Origin: Amblyomma americanum
Lineage: Eukaryota; Arthropoda; Arachnida; Ixodida; Ixodidae
Direction: 5' to 3'
Length of the DNA stretch: 64,000 nt
Assembly: GCF_052857255.1 (NCBI RefSeq)
Contig: NC_135507.1
Coordinates: 73,192,330-73,256,329 of the forward strand
The translations under genes and the position numbers were made by a program. How positions within the stretch are numbered: the stretch's first letter is position 1; every line of letters starts with the position of its first letter. The notes beneath the pieces are model-generated. The model was not told the DNA's origin. It did no database searches and saw only the letters and a program-made list of their open reading frames with translations. Below, in pieces: positions 54,490 to 64,000 of this stretch.

Positions 54490-54750
54490 ACCTAAGAGGA
54501 AGAAATGGGCTTGGGCTGGGCATGTAATGTGAAGGCAAGATAATCGCTTCTCCTTAAGGGTAACGGAGTGGATTCCAAGAGAAGGCAAGCGAAGCAGGGG
54601 GCGGCAGAAGGTTAGGTGGGCGGATCAAATTAAGAAGTTTGCAGGCATATTGTGGGTGCAGCTGGCAAAGGACAGGGTTGACTGTAGAGACACGGGAGAG
54701 GCTTTTGCCCTGCAGTGAGCGTAGTAAGGCTGATGATGATGATAGCCTGA
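54490..54750 (+). mobile_element. RTE-like non-LTR 3' end fragment (copy B)
   Basis: Same content as 700-950, with a slightly longer (TGA)n tail. It was present before the block was duplicated. Confidence 0.65.
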
Positions 54751-55028
54751 GAGAGGGTGACACTATGTACTCTTACATCACTGAAATGCATCAGAGGCCG
54801 GAAGATAGTCAGGTTAGTAGATTACTTAGAATTTCTGACAAGGCAGGGTGGCCGCAGGTCGCATACAACTAAAGTTGGCCGTCATTCGTACAGACCTTTG
54901 TTCTGCGGCGGTCGTAGCCGTGCCCGGGCACCCACCGTTGATACAAAGGGTACAAGCTTCCTTCTGCCTGGTGCTCGGCTTCTTTAGGGTGTAATGCTAG
55001 GGAAATTGGTCTTGGACCCCACCTTCAG

Positions 55029-55036
55029 TATAAAAG
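55029..55036 (+). promoter_or_regulatory. TATA box upstream of duplicated frame, copy B
   Basis: TATAAAAG, 77-84 bases before the ATG at 55113 and 110-117 bases before that at 55146. Conserved with copy A. Confidence 0.4.
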
Positions 55037-55112
55037 ACGAATACCTTGTGCATGGCGCTCTTTGGCCTGAGATGCCCTTGCGCCGCAAAAATTCATCGTC
55101 ATCATCATATGA

Positions 55113-55505
55113 ATGCAGACGGAGCTGCGTCTATTGCTTTCGCTAATGACAGATTCTATACCCTCTCCTCCCGTGCTGCCAGCCTTGAGGACAGCTCCCG
55201 CTCAGGGCCAGTCGGTGGACGAGGATGCAGCGGTGGTCGCGGCTCTGCCAGCGCACGAACCGCCACCCGTGCCAGCTGTCGCAGGCGAAGAGAGCACGGC
55301 CGTTGACGACGACCAGTTCTACCTGTCGCCGGGGAATCCCGATTTGGTGACGAGCTACACGGACGAGTTCACCGTGGCGCCACCCGATGTAGAAGAGACT
55401 GCCACGTCTGAGCAGCCACAGCTGACAGTAGATGCCTCGAGGCCAACTGTTGGCGTTACCAAGAACGATAGCCTTCCAGCTGAGTTCAATGTCACTACTG
55501 TGTGA
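55113..55505 (+). CDS. Acidic proline-rich protein of unknown function, copy B (130 aa)
   Basis: Same protein as in copy A (111 of 119 aligned residues identical by my count) with 11 more residues at the start (MQTELRLLLSL). The alternative start at 55146 gives the exact length of copy A. The first ATG is chosen because it is open here and lies 77 bases past the TATA box; in copy A the same position reads ATG TAA ACA TAG. No domain recognised, and the protein appears disordered and acidic. The functional copy, if there is one, is more likely this one. Confidence 0.4.
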   Translation: MQTELRLLLSLMTDSIPSPPVLPALRTAPAQGQSVDEDAAVVAALPAHEPPPVPAVAGEESTAVDDDQFYLSPGNPDLVTSYTDEFTVAPPDVEETATSEQPQLTVDASRPTVGVTKNDSLPAEFNVTTV

Positions 55506-57127
55506 TTCATAGTGGCACGGAGGCACTATATTAGAAAAAATATATATTTTTATATAATCTGTTTTTCTTAAATTTGCATTGTGACATTAAAGCGACGTCT
55601 AAAGGAAGAATCATTCTGAAACACCTCAAAATACGTCAGTGAGAAGTGCACACCTTGTGAGGTTCTTGTTTACTTGTGCAACAATTTGGAGACCACTCTT
55701 TTGGAGACAGCTCTTTGAGGAGACAAGTGTTAAAGGTTGTGGAATTTGCTTATAAGATAGGAATGACATGCATTTGTGTTTTTCCCTCTATGCTTGCCCC
55801 TCTCACGGCGCCTCACGCCAATTGCTATCACCTACAGCGCATAAAAAGTCATGGCTGAGGGAAAAGCAGTGGCAGCCATTCATAGACACCGTGAAGTCGC
55901 AAGTGTCGACTGCCGACTGTAACCCTGGCGTCCTCCCTGTACACATATGTTTGCTCGCACTAGTGTTACGAACTAGAAACCCGACGTGAGGAATCGCACG
56001 CGTTTAGCGCACGTAATCGGTTTTTTGGTAGCGCGCTGCATAGTGTGAGAGTCGGAAGACATGTTTACGTGTACATATCTCCGTTGCACACCTTCAATCA
56101 AAGCATTTAATAGCTTCGGAAGCATGCATGGAGTGACGACGCTGCCACGTCCGTTACTATTCGCAGCTTATTTCATGCGGTGAGGGTGACTCCCGTATGC
56201 CCAGCTTGGATGCACATCAATAACTAGGGTCCTCTGTTGGTAGAGGCAGTAACCAACACGTAACTGAATGGAAGCATTCATACAAGTAATTTTCATGTAG
56301 CTAAAGACTTCGGCGAGATTCTGCGCGAACGCTGTGATTGTCTTGTCCCCATCTTCTGCGGCGCTGCAAAACCTGACTTCTAAAATTCTCTCTGCGTACA
56401 GGCCACCTGCTTCCAAAGGCCGTAGGAAACCAATGGAATGTACCAAACGCACGAAATTCCCGCGGTAATTACGAGTGTTAAGCACCACGCAGAGTGTCGT
56501 GGCAGCCGTGCAAACTAGAGGCATTTTTTCATGTTTCCTTGGCACGTGTGCCGCCTCACTGCTCACCAGAAATTTAAAATATTCAGCCTATGGCGCAGTT
56601 GTGGGGACTTGTCTTTCCACAGCCCAGCGCCTCGTAACATTCTTCGCGGCACACACTGCCTTTGGCAAGCATGGGACGCGCTGCAACACACGTGCGCGAT
56701 AACATTGCGGATGAAAAACGGCCACTCTCCTACAACCCACACAGTGCACCAGAGAATGTATTATCCAGTAACATATGTTGCCAGCAATTTGTCCTTCACC
56801 GACAACCTTACACATCCCGTTGAGACATGCTTGTGTCTCCAGGGATAACTAATCTCGCGCAGTACTGCAAAAGTTTTTGAACAAAGAAAATTCTTTTTTT
56901 TTTGCTACGAATGTGGTTTTCTAGCGGCTGCACCCCACGGCGTACCAGCATAAGCGATCAGCCAACAGCAGCGTGCTGCATACAATGCATAGCGGGGGCA
57001 CCTTTGTCGGAATCGATGCCGGACATCCTTTTGTGCCGGGTCGCCACTGCTACGAAGACAAGGTGCACACAGCAAAAATGGAGGGGGCACTTAAGCTCCG
57101 CCTTAAGGGTATGACGCGATAGAGCAC

Positions 57128-57560
57128 CGGGTTAATCCCCATATATGCAGAACCACATTATATACTTTGCATTCATAGATCCCTGGGAACCCTCATACCC
57201 CTCCTGGCTCAGTGGTGCACTGCAGCGGTTAAGCGATGAAGAACTGCCCTGCGATGGCAGGTTCCGCTACCGGTGGTCCTTCTGTGACCTCGTTTGCTCT
57301 TCCTGAACGACCAATCATTAACAACCACCTGCCACAGTGGGCAGTTTGCTCACTACCCCTGAGCAGGTCGTGATGACGCCGCAAGGTCCCGTGACCTAGA
57401 TAGGCGGCCCATCTGCCTCCAAGGATGCTCTCTGAAGACCACCTTCCCGAGCCATGCCCGTGATTTTTCGCTCACAGCGCCGACAATGCCGATGCAAGAT
57501 TTTCTGCGAAATGGGGCCTTTAACGCTATCGCGTTAAAGACTAATAAAAAACACATCTTC
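57128..57560 (+). mobile_element. tRNA-like SINE family IV, copy in block B
   Basis: Single-unit version of 3348-3900, with a six-base cactgc expansion inside the tRNA-like head (gtggtgcactgcagcggtt). Ends at the ttaacgctatcgcgttaaag palindrome. Confidence 0.6.
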
Positions 57561-58384
57561 ACGAAAATAAACTTTGGTTCACGAAACTGTGATCAGGGCA
57601 TCCAGAAATGTTGCCAGAACACAGTGCTGTTGTCTGAAAGGCGGAAAATCTTGTAATAAATAGTCGTCCCACAGTATACGTTTATATTGTTCGGACGTTC
57701 ATTTTTGGTTTTCAGATGTGGGTAATTTAGCGGAGTGAACAGTTCATGCTGGAATACTCCGTTTAATTGCCCCTTTAAGTTCTAACCTTTCAATAGCTTC
57801 AGACGAAGGAGCTCTCGACAAACGGCGAATAACAGCAGTGATGTTATTTAGCCTTCCCCACAAACCAGCACGCATCCGCAGCCACATTCAGATATTTTTT
57901 GGCCCCCCGACGTGAGCCACAGCCTTAAAAGTGCACTGAAGGGAATTTTAAGGCGAAAGCCTTTAATGGCTCAAACTCGCGCGTCCGGTGTAACTCTATC
58001 TTCCACGAATAACGCCAATGGTAGCATCAGATAGAGGGGACAAAATGTAATCTCCACGCCAAGTTTGATGACTGTAGAATGGTTAGTTAATTATTGCCAA
58101 TTATCAGAAGAAAAGAAACAATACAACCAAATGCGTCGATATAGCGCGGACGTCGATATAGCGACGGAAGAGGGTGACGTCACACCCGAGGTCGTCATAG
58201 TAACGGCGCGCGCTGCTGGCGCCAACTGCGCGCCAGCACCAGAGAAGACGGCCAAAGATGCAGACCGCAAGTGCCAACAACGTCGTCTATTATCTGTAAA
58301 ACTCTCTGTGCCCTCCAATTCTTGGCCAATCCCCCTAAGTGGGCATGTGCCATTCTATGAGGGTAACAACAACGTCGTCTAGAT

Positions 58385-58493
58385 CTAAAGTGTGGCAAGG
58401 TAGAAGCCTTTGGGAGTGCCATTGGTATGGGAACCTGCGAAGCTAGAATCGCAGTCGGCAAGGCCAAAGACTTTCGCCTTGCCACACTTTAAA
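58385..58493. repeat. Inverted repeat at the end of block B
   Basis: ctaaagtgtggcaaggtagaag at 58384-58405 is mirrored by ctttcgccttgccacacttt at 58471-58490. The right arm is outside the duplicated part and absent from copy A. It could be a small MITE cut by the duplication boundary. Confidence 0.6.
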
Positions 58494-59281
58494 TTGGCAA
58501 AGCGCTCACACAATTTTTGTATGTCTTATTTTTGCATCGTGAACTCGATATACATGCTCCAATCATTCTTAGAGACTTCTAAATAGGGTCCTGTGCCACC
58601 GATTTTCTTATTAAATAGAATTAAATGTCCCTGCTTCCGCCTTTTTTTTTTTTTGAACTCGCCGCCGAAAGTAGGAGTCAGCCAACGCGTCGAGTGCATT
58701 TCAGCCAGTCCCGTGGCGGCTTGCCGCTCTGCCGTCGGCGGAGTGATACATTAAGCAAAGAGTCCTGGCGTTTTTTTATTTCCGTGTGTCTAAGTTGCGG
58801 CTATGTTGCCTGCGACTGGAACTATTATTTACGGAAACCTAAAAAAAACAAGATAAAAGCGAAAGCGAAGCCGCCACTCGACTGGCTGAAAGGCAGTGCA
58901 CGCATTGCTTGACCCCTGCTACCTTAGAAGGTCAGTTCAAAATAAAGACGGGAGCCAGGAAATTTAACCCAATTTAATAGGAAAATCAGCCGCACAGGAC
59001 AAGAATTTGAAGCTTCTAAGAATGCTGAAAGCGTTTTGATCAAGTTTCCGTGGTAAAAATACGAGGCCAGGATTTCTTTTGGTACACCTTTAAAAGCTGT
59101 TGTAGGTAATTACCTTGTTTCGAGCACTTACGTCATAACCAGCCTAGAGTAACGCATAAGGTCTCTTGGCCGTTATTCAGAACGGATCTGCACCAAAGCA
59201 CCGAATCGTAGAGCCCCTTTTTATGCTGCTAATAAACGGGGCTTTGAACTGATTCTTTTTCTGCCGGAAAGTAGTCTTCGG
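58494..59281. other. Unassigned spacer with a weak frame
   Basis: The plus frame 58625-58912 begins with a poly-T-encoded Phe run and ends in a Lys-rich tail. It looks accidental. Nothing else recognised. Confidence 0.3.
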
Positions 59282-59520
59282 CCGCCGCGGTGGCTCAGTG
59301 GTTATGGCGCTCGGCTTCTAACCCGAAATACTCGGGTTCGATCCCGGCCGCAGCGGCCGAATTTCGATGGAGGTGAAATTCTAGAGGCCCGTGTAATGCG
59401 CGATGTCAGCGCACGTTAAAGAACGCCAGGTGTTCGATATTATTCCGGAGTCCTGCACTACGGCGTCTATCATAGCCTCTGTCGCTTTGGGACGTTAAAC
59501 TCCTAAACCACACAACCAAC
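59282..59520 (+). mobile_element. SINE family II copy, plus
   Basis: tRNA head (A box tggctcagtggttatggcg, B box ggttcgatcc), gatggaggtgaaattctag, centre, and end cgctttgggacgttaaac. Good match to 47632-47860. Confidence 0.85.
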
Positions 59521-60359
59521 CCCGCAATACGCTTGTTTTCCACACCGAGTGTGTGTTCCAGCACTTCTTTGACCTCCTGAAGCCCCTGCTTGCGCCTTGG
59601 ACGATAGTTTTTTTTCCGTCCCCAAGTAACCTCTTTAATCAAGGCCTGAAGCAAGCCATAGTCTTCACACGAGCTCACAAGCTTCGTCACGTTGTTAACG
59701 GTGATCTGGGAAGACCTCTTATGGTCGTTTATGTCTTGAGTATTTCACTGATATTTTTTCTCACGTTCTAATCATTATAAAAGCTCTTTCTTATATCTCT
59801 TCACTGCAATACGGTCCATTCGCAGGTTCAAGTCCTTCGATGCGTCGGTATCTTGAGTCTTGTAATTTGTTGAAGACTTCAAGATAGACTAATTTCGGGC
59901 TGATGCAACCTCTCCTGCCGCTTGAGCTCGTCACATGCAGTGTGCTCGGAATGTATTGGTTTACAGTTAGTCATAGGGGGCTCGAAAATGAATTTTTCTT
60001 TCCAGATCATCCCTGACGTCGATACATAAGCGTGAAGTGCTGGCAGCGCCTTATCCAAACATGTTTGTGTTTTTGGGTAGAACGTACAAGTGCAGTTCAG
60101 CAGAGTATAGTGAAAAAAGATAGGTGCCATCAGTCAACATAGCAAGGTAATCCTGCGATGTGAGATGTCAGAAAGTAATGCAGCGACTGGTTCAAGTTTA
60201 GTCGAACGTCCGAGACATGTAATTTCTTTCAAACAAAACGGATAAAGCTCAGCAGGTATCCACGAATAATGTCACGGCGTTATCAACAGTTCCATTTGTA
60301 CACGCACGCCAGCGAGCGATCCTTGGATGTGTAGCGCCCCAAGCAGCACAGCTAAAAAT
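59521..60359. other. Unassigned spacer
   Basis: A minus frame near 59700-59530 (CEDYGLLQALIKEVTWGRKK) has protein-like composition but merges with the SINE and has no recognised family. Otherwise nothing. Confidence 0.3.
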
Positions 60360-60455
60360 GAAAATTGGTTTTTGGGGAAAGGTAAAGGCGCAGTATCTGT
60401 CTCACATATCGGCGGACACCTGCACCACGCCATAAGGGAAGGGACAAAGGAGGAA
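60360..60455 (-). mobile_element. SINE family I 3' part, interrupted by element E
   Basis: Runs from the tail (aattggtttttggggaaagg) through the gacaaaggagg part and stops at the start of the E-family tail. The rest of this SINE would be expected beyond the other end of E, outside the window. Confidence 0.75.
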
Positions 60456-60459
60456 CTGA

Positions 60460-60824
60460 TGGTGGTGGTAGTGGTTTTATTAAAAAAAATAGTAAAAAGG
60501 AAGGAAAAGATTTTTGCTAGCCCCGGCATCTGCCATCGATACTGAAGCACCTGAGCTGGGGCAGCGGAAGTAAAGGACAGCAGGCAAAATGGAGAAATGA
60601 AATGAAAGAGGTGAGGGGACAGGAATAGAGGACAGGGGGAGAAGTAATATGTACAAACTATTTACACAATAAGTAATGTGTCCAGGTTGTGCGTGTGATT
60701 AGTTCATTTAAGATGAATTAAATCACACACGCGCACAGCACTGTGTAGGTTACAACTGGAGTGGGGCGTCCAGTTATTAATCGTTCAAGGTAGAACTCGC
60801 GGAGCGTTCGGTCACTGCGTGTAA
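60460..60824 (-). other. 3' UTR of element E
   Basis: Conserved with 35723-36070 in E2, including gtgcgcgtgtgtgatttaatt and tcgatggcagatgccggggc. Ends in ttttaataaaaccactacc, where aataaa could direct polyadenylation. Confidence 0.8.
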
Positions 60825-61847
60825 CTACCTGACGGAGAACAGACGGGACGTCAAGCCCGTGTGTTCGAGGAATGCACAGAGGCTCACCAAAGTTCGCTCA
60901 CGAGTGCGCGCACTGCCCTGCGGCCACAATAGCGTCTTGATGGAGTCTGGTAGTATGCCCTGCGCCCTATAGGCCGCGAGCATATCGCGACGAGCATCGG
61001 CGAACGCGGAGCAGCGAAGGAGCAGATGTTCTAGTGTTTCCACTGCACCGCATCCGTCACACACATCACTCGTCGCGATTCCGTGACGCACCCGTCGTTC
61101 CCCGGGCCACACGCAGCCAATGCGCGCGCGGAGGATCATTGCACGTTGCGACCGTGTAAGTGCGCGACAGCAGGTGACACTGTCGATGCGCTCACCTCCC
61201 GCGATGCGTGGGTCGGGGTGCTGCTTTCGGAGATGGTCGTGAATGGCCGCACGCACGTCCTCCAGCGCAAGGGGCAGATCGCTGGCAGGTAGTTGGTGTG
61301 CAGCGGTCGCGAGGTCGTCAGCTTCTTCGTTGCCGGCGATGCCGCAGTGACCGGGCACCCACTGTGCACGCACGGCACAACCTCTCTGCGCGAGGCGCTC
61401 GATGCGTGAGCGAATTTCCCGCACTAGTGGGGTACCGCGGCCGTTAGATTGCAGGCGGCTGAGGGCGGAGCGGGAGTCGCACAGCAGAGCACTCCAGGGC
61501 GGCGGAGGGCCGAGGGTGAGCAGCAGGTCCAGCCCGAGCAGGATCCCCATCAACTCCGCCGTGGTGGAGGAGCCCAGGAAGGTTGCGTGTTGCTGGCTGT
61601 GCAGTCGCAGGGCGGGGATGGTGGCCGCCGCAGCAAGGGAGCAGCTGTCGCGGGCCACTGAGCCGTCGGTGTACACGAGGAGATGGTCCTGGAGCTCCTC
61701 ATGTATGCCGGCTCTAGCCAGCTGCTGCACAGCGCAGAGGGGTGTGCTCCGCTTTCCCGCGATGACGACGATCTCTCGCTGTACCTCCGAGGCAGCAGGC
61801 CAGGGCGCGCAGGAGCCGTAGGGGGGTGGGCCTTGGGTCAATTGCTC
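60825..61847 (-). CDS. ORF2 of element E, continued: RNase H and C-terminal finger
   Basis: Directly in frame after the TAG, so normally one protein with the previous entry. RNase H: LLVYTDGSVARDSCSLAA (first Asp), STTAELMGILLGLDLL (Glu), LLCDSRSALSRLQ (second Asp), and WVPGHCGIAGNEEADDLATA (His and last Asp), a complete catalytic set. The C-terminal part has DVCDGCGAVETLEHLLLRC, a C-x2-C then H-x4-C finger. It ends RLFSVR with a stop at 60825. No other break seen. Confidence 0.9.
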   Translation of the reverse strand, partial: EQLTQGPPPYGSCAPWPAASEVQREIVVIAGKRSTPLCAVQQLARAGIHEELQDHLLVYTDGSVARDSCSLAAAATIPALRLHSQQHATFLGSSTTAELMGILLGLDLLLTLGPPPPWSALLCDSRSALSRLQSNGRGTPLVREIRSRIERLAQRGCAVRAQWVPGHCGIAGNEEADDLATAAHQLPASDLPLALEDVRAAIHDHLRKQHPDPRIAGGERIDSVTCCRALTRSQRAMILRARIGCVWPGERRVRHGIATSDVCDGCGAVETLEHLLLRCSAFADARRDMLAAYRAQGILPDSIKTLLWPQGSARTRERTLVSLCAFLEHTGLTSRLFSVR

Positions 61848-64000
61848 CTACTCGAGCAGCGCCGCGCCCATTCGTGAGCGCGGGTGCGAGCGCATACGCT
61901 GCAGCAGCGAGCCGCCGTCCGGTGCGCGGTGAAGCCGGTCGATGTGATTCAGTGCCCTGCGCGCTGCTTGGAGCTCAAGGGGCCACGCTCCTGCCTCGGC
62001 CAACGTTGCGGCGCACTGCGAATTTTTGGGCAGGCCTAGGCACACGCGCAGGGACTTGCGGTGCTGAAGCTCGAGCTTCTTCCAGCACGGCTTGCGCACC
62101 GTGACGAGCGGCAGCGCATAGAGCACCGCCCCCAAAGCTGCGGCATTGTATAGACGCAGCGCGGCTTGCTGGGAGATGCCCTGGCCTCGAGCGGTGAGCT
62201 TGTGCACGGCGGTGGTGATCCTCTTCATCTGCAGACAGGCCTTGGTCGCCGCGGGGCGGAAGGAAAGGCGCCAGTCGATGTCCAGGCCAAGGTACCGCAC
62301 CGATTTACGCCAAGGAATCGGAGTCCCGTCCAGTGACAGTGGCGCAAGGTGCGCGCGCGAGCGCGAAACGCAGGCCATGGCCACCGATTTGTCCGTGCTC
62401 AGCGACAGACCAAGGCCGCGCAAGCTGGCATCGATTGCGGTCAGGGCTTCCTGAAGGCACCCCCGCACGCGGAACGCCTCGCCCGGTGGTCCCCGGCACC
62501 ACAGAGCTATGTCGTCTGCATATATGGACATGTACACATGGTGTCGCCCGCTCGTGGGGAGGGAGGCCGGCACCACCGACATGGCCACATTAAACAGAAA
62601 TGGTGATAGGACAGAGCCCTGCGGCACGCCCATGTCGACCGGGCGAGGCTTGGAGAGCTTACCCCCTACTCGTACGCGCATGGTGCGCCCGCTCAGGAAG
62701 CCATGAACGTATCGCAAAAGGCGCCCGCTCACACCGGCCCCCTCAAGCACCGCGAGAATTGGTGCGCGGTGAACGTTGTCAAAAGCGCCCGAGACGTCCA
62801 GTAGCAGCAGCAGCGCAACCTGGCCTGCTGCCCTGGCATGCTCCAGCGCTGTAACAACGTCCGATATAGAATCAGCCGTGCACCGCATCCCACGGAAACC
62901 CGTCTGCCGCTCGTCAAACAAATCAGCCTCCGCAGCCCGCTCGTTCAGACGCTGCAACGCCATATGCTCCATGAGCTTACCTGCCGCCGATGTTAATGCC
63001 ACTGGCCGGTATCCGCTCAGCTCCGTAGGTGGGCGCCCTGCCTTTCGGATGGGACAAACGACCGCGGTTCGCCAATCCTCCGGTAGCTCCCCGCGTTCCC
63101 ACACCAGGTTGATCTGCTGCAGGAGGATCTGTCGTTGCTGCGCATCCAGGTTTCGCAGCATTTGGTATGTCACCCCGTCCGGTCCGGGCGCCGAGCGGCG
63201 GCGGCAGCGCTGCAGCGCATTGTTCAATTCCGCCGCGGTGAACGGCGCATCACATGGACCTTCCGAGGCGACGGGCGAGGGACTGGCGTCGCTTCTGGGG
63301 CTCTCAGGAGCAGCTATGTTAGCGGCGTTTGCGGGGCTGGGCGGCGCGAACCGATCGGCAAACCGCTCTGCCAATTCTACAAAGCTGAGCCCGCTGGAGA
63401 TTGCGAGGGCGGCCAGCGGTTGACGGTTTGCCTGTGGTTCGGTGATGCGCCGCAGGGTGTCAAACAGTCTCCGCGAGCTGACATCTTCCTCCATCCTTTG
63501 GCATAGTGAAGCCCACTGCCGGCGGTATAGCTTGTTGGCGTGGCGGCGCGCTGCTGCGTCCAAGCGGTTGTAGACAGTCCAGTCGGCGGCTCTGTCAGTC
63601 CGTCGCGCCCGACGCTCTGCGCGATCTCTCTTCTCGCGCAGATTGAGCAGCTTCATATCAGGTGTGGGCTGCCCTGCCCTTACCTCTGCTCGTTGGGTGG
63701 CTGCGAGAGCGCTTCGGACTAGACTTGAAAAGAAATCTGCGCCAGTGGCCGCCGCCTCGTCGACCGCCCACCTGAACGCACTCCAGTTGGTAATGGAGTA
63801 GGCACGTTTGGGGCGCGCCTCCATCGCAGTGGGTTCAATTAGGATGGAGTAATGATCCGAGCCCCAGAGAGATGGTGATCGGCGCCATGTCGCCTCGATG
63901 CCTCTGAATGCGAAGGCAACGTCGATGCAGGAGCCGGTTGTTCCGCGTCGTCGAAAGGTGGGCTCGCCGGTGTTCAAGGGGGTGAGTCCCAGCTGCGTTG
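61848..64000 (-). CDS. ORF2 of element E: endonuclease end and reverse transcriptase
   Basis: The frame is open from the window edge (translation begins TQLGLTPLNTGEPTF) to a TAG at 61848-61850. Counting from the Leu codon at 63977, GSDHYSIL at about 39-46 holds the terminal endonuclease His. RT motifs are APGPDGVTYQML at about 263, GYRPVALTSAAGK at 322, LLLLDVSGAFDNV with the first catalytic Asp at 394, GVPQGSVLSPFLFNVAM at 450, and MSIYADDIALWC with the YADD box at 486-489. VRYLGLDIDWRLSF at about 560 is the thumb-proximal motif. All RT catalytic residues are intact. It would nick target DNA and copy element RNA at the nick. The TAG replaces the TAT (Tyr) seen in copy E2. Confidence 0.9.
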   Translation of the reverse strand, partial: TQLGLTPLNTGEPTFRRRGTTGSCIDVAFAFRGIEATWRRSPSLWGSDHYSILIEPTAMEARPKRAYSITNWSAFRWAVDEAAATGADFFSSLVRSALAATQRAEVRAGQPTPDMKLLNLREKRDRAERRARRTDRAADWTVYNRLDAAARRHANKLYRRQWASLCQRMEEDVSSRRLFDTLRRITEPQANRQPLAALAISSGLSFVELAERFADRFAPPSPANAANIAAPESPRSDASPSPVASEGPCDAPFTAAELNNALQRCRRRSAPGPDGVTYQMLRNLDAQQRQILLQQINLVWERGELPEDWRTAVVCPIRKAGRPPTELSGYRPVALTSAAGKLMEHMALQRLNERAAEADLFDERQTGFRGMRCTADSISDVVTALEHARAAGQVALLLLLDVSGAFDNVHRAPILAVLEGAGVSGRLLRYVHGFLSGRTMRVRVGGKLSKPRPVDMGVPQGSVLSPFLFNVAMSVVPASLPTSGRHHVYMSIYADDIALWCRGPPGEAFRVRGCLQEALTAIDASLRGLGLSLSTDKSVAMACVSRSRAHLAPLSLDGTPIPWRKSVRYLGLDIDWRLSFRPAATKACLQMKRITTAVHKLTARGQGISQQAALRLYNAAALGAVLYALPLVTVRKPCWKKLELQHRKSLRVCLGLPKNSQCAATLAEAGAWPLELQAARRALNHIDRLHRAPDGGSLLQRMRSHPRSRMGAALLE

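Larger units (their letters stand above)
54289..58425 (+). repeat. Long direct duplication, copy B
   Basis: Partner of 495-4735. Starts at ttaaagccatctggtacttg and ends around gtggcaaggtagaagc. It keeps the same internal order, lacks the 141-bp tandem, and has its own small indels. The two copies lie about 50 kb apart. Confidence 0.85.
60456..64000 (-). mobile_element. Non-LTR retrotransposon E, young, runs off the window
   Basis: On the minus strand: endonuclease end, reverse transcriptase, RNase H, Cys/His tail, a 3' UTR of about 340 bp and an (ACC)n tail at about 60457-60480. GC content of the coding part is far above the surroundings. Only one nonsense codon was found in over 3 kb, so this is the youngest element here. 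Domain set (endonuclease, RT, RNase H) fits the R1/I-like group. Confidence 0.9.

Noticed and set aside
58625..58912. 95-residue frame starting with a Phe run
   Set aside because: The Phe run is a poly-T tract and the end is A-rich; no resemblance to known proteins.
61083..63722. Many long plus-strand frames opposite element E
   Set aside because: GC-rich coding on the minus strand suppresses stops on the other strand; the minus frame has full RT and RNase H motifs.
1..64000. Bacterial-style operons, Shine-Dalgarno sites or prophage
   Set aside because: Codon density, introns and repeats are eukaryotic, and no bacterial gene families were seen.

Overview
This window looks like non-coding, repeat-dominated DNA from a chelicerate, most likely a hard tick (Ixodidae). 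The reasons are many tRNA-derived SINEs of the kind known from ixodid ticks (Ruka-like, with a tRNA head, a body and an (ATT)n tail), several non-LTR retrotransposons with endonuclease, reverse transcriptase and RNase H domains, a Penelope-like element, and Ty3/Gypsy fragments. There are no operons, no ribosome-binding sites and no dense gene order. The species assignment is inference from repeat style, not from a search.

Layout. 495-4735 is a block of about 4.2 kb repeated in direct orientation at 54289-58425. Each copy carries a small TATA-preceded reading frame of 119 codons. 4825-7300 holds a non-LTR RNase H scrap and a minus-strand Gypsy pol. 7315-15165 is a decayed plus-strand non-LTR element (A), split by a nearly complete Penelope-like element at 9351-12290. 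15165-16895 is a minus-strand non-LTR 3' part (B). 17440-21746 is a near-full non-LTR element (C) with an (ATCT)n tail; a 5'-truncated sister lies at 28440-29707. 22027-23015 is another non-LTR 3' end (D). 23354-23960 is an endonuclease remnant that may come from a Helentron. 24216-28139 is a SINE cluster with two striking fold-back structures. 29900-30960 is a Gypsy gag remnant (minus). 31340-37965 is a large diverged inverted repeat whose centre holds SINEs and a dead copy (E2) of a GC-rich non-LTR family. 38-53 kb is mostly unassigned AT-rich DNA with scattered SINEs, a hammerhead-like motif, a coding-like acidic stretch split by a composite SINE, and one plausible host exon encoding a transmembrane segment (52102-52214). 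60456-64000 is the youngest element (E, minus), with an ORF2 that is open except for one TAG and runs off the window edge.

How the parts relate. Almost all recognisable protein-coding potential belongs to transposons, and the order of insertion can be read from nesting: the Penelope-like element entered A; all three E-family insertions lie inside copies of SINE family I; a composite SINE entered an older coding-like stretch and left a 16-bp target-site duplication. Candidate host material is limited to the duplicated 119-codon frame, the 113-bp exon and a few weak open frames.
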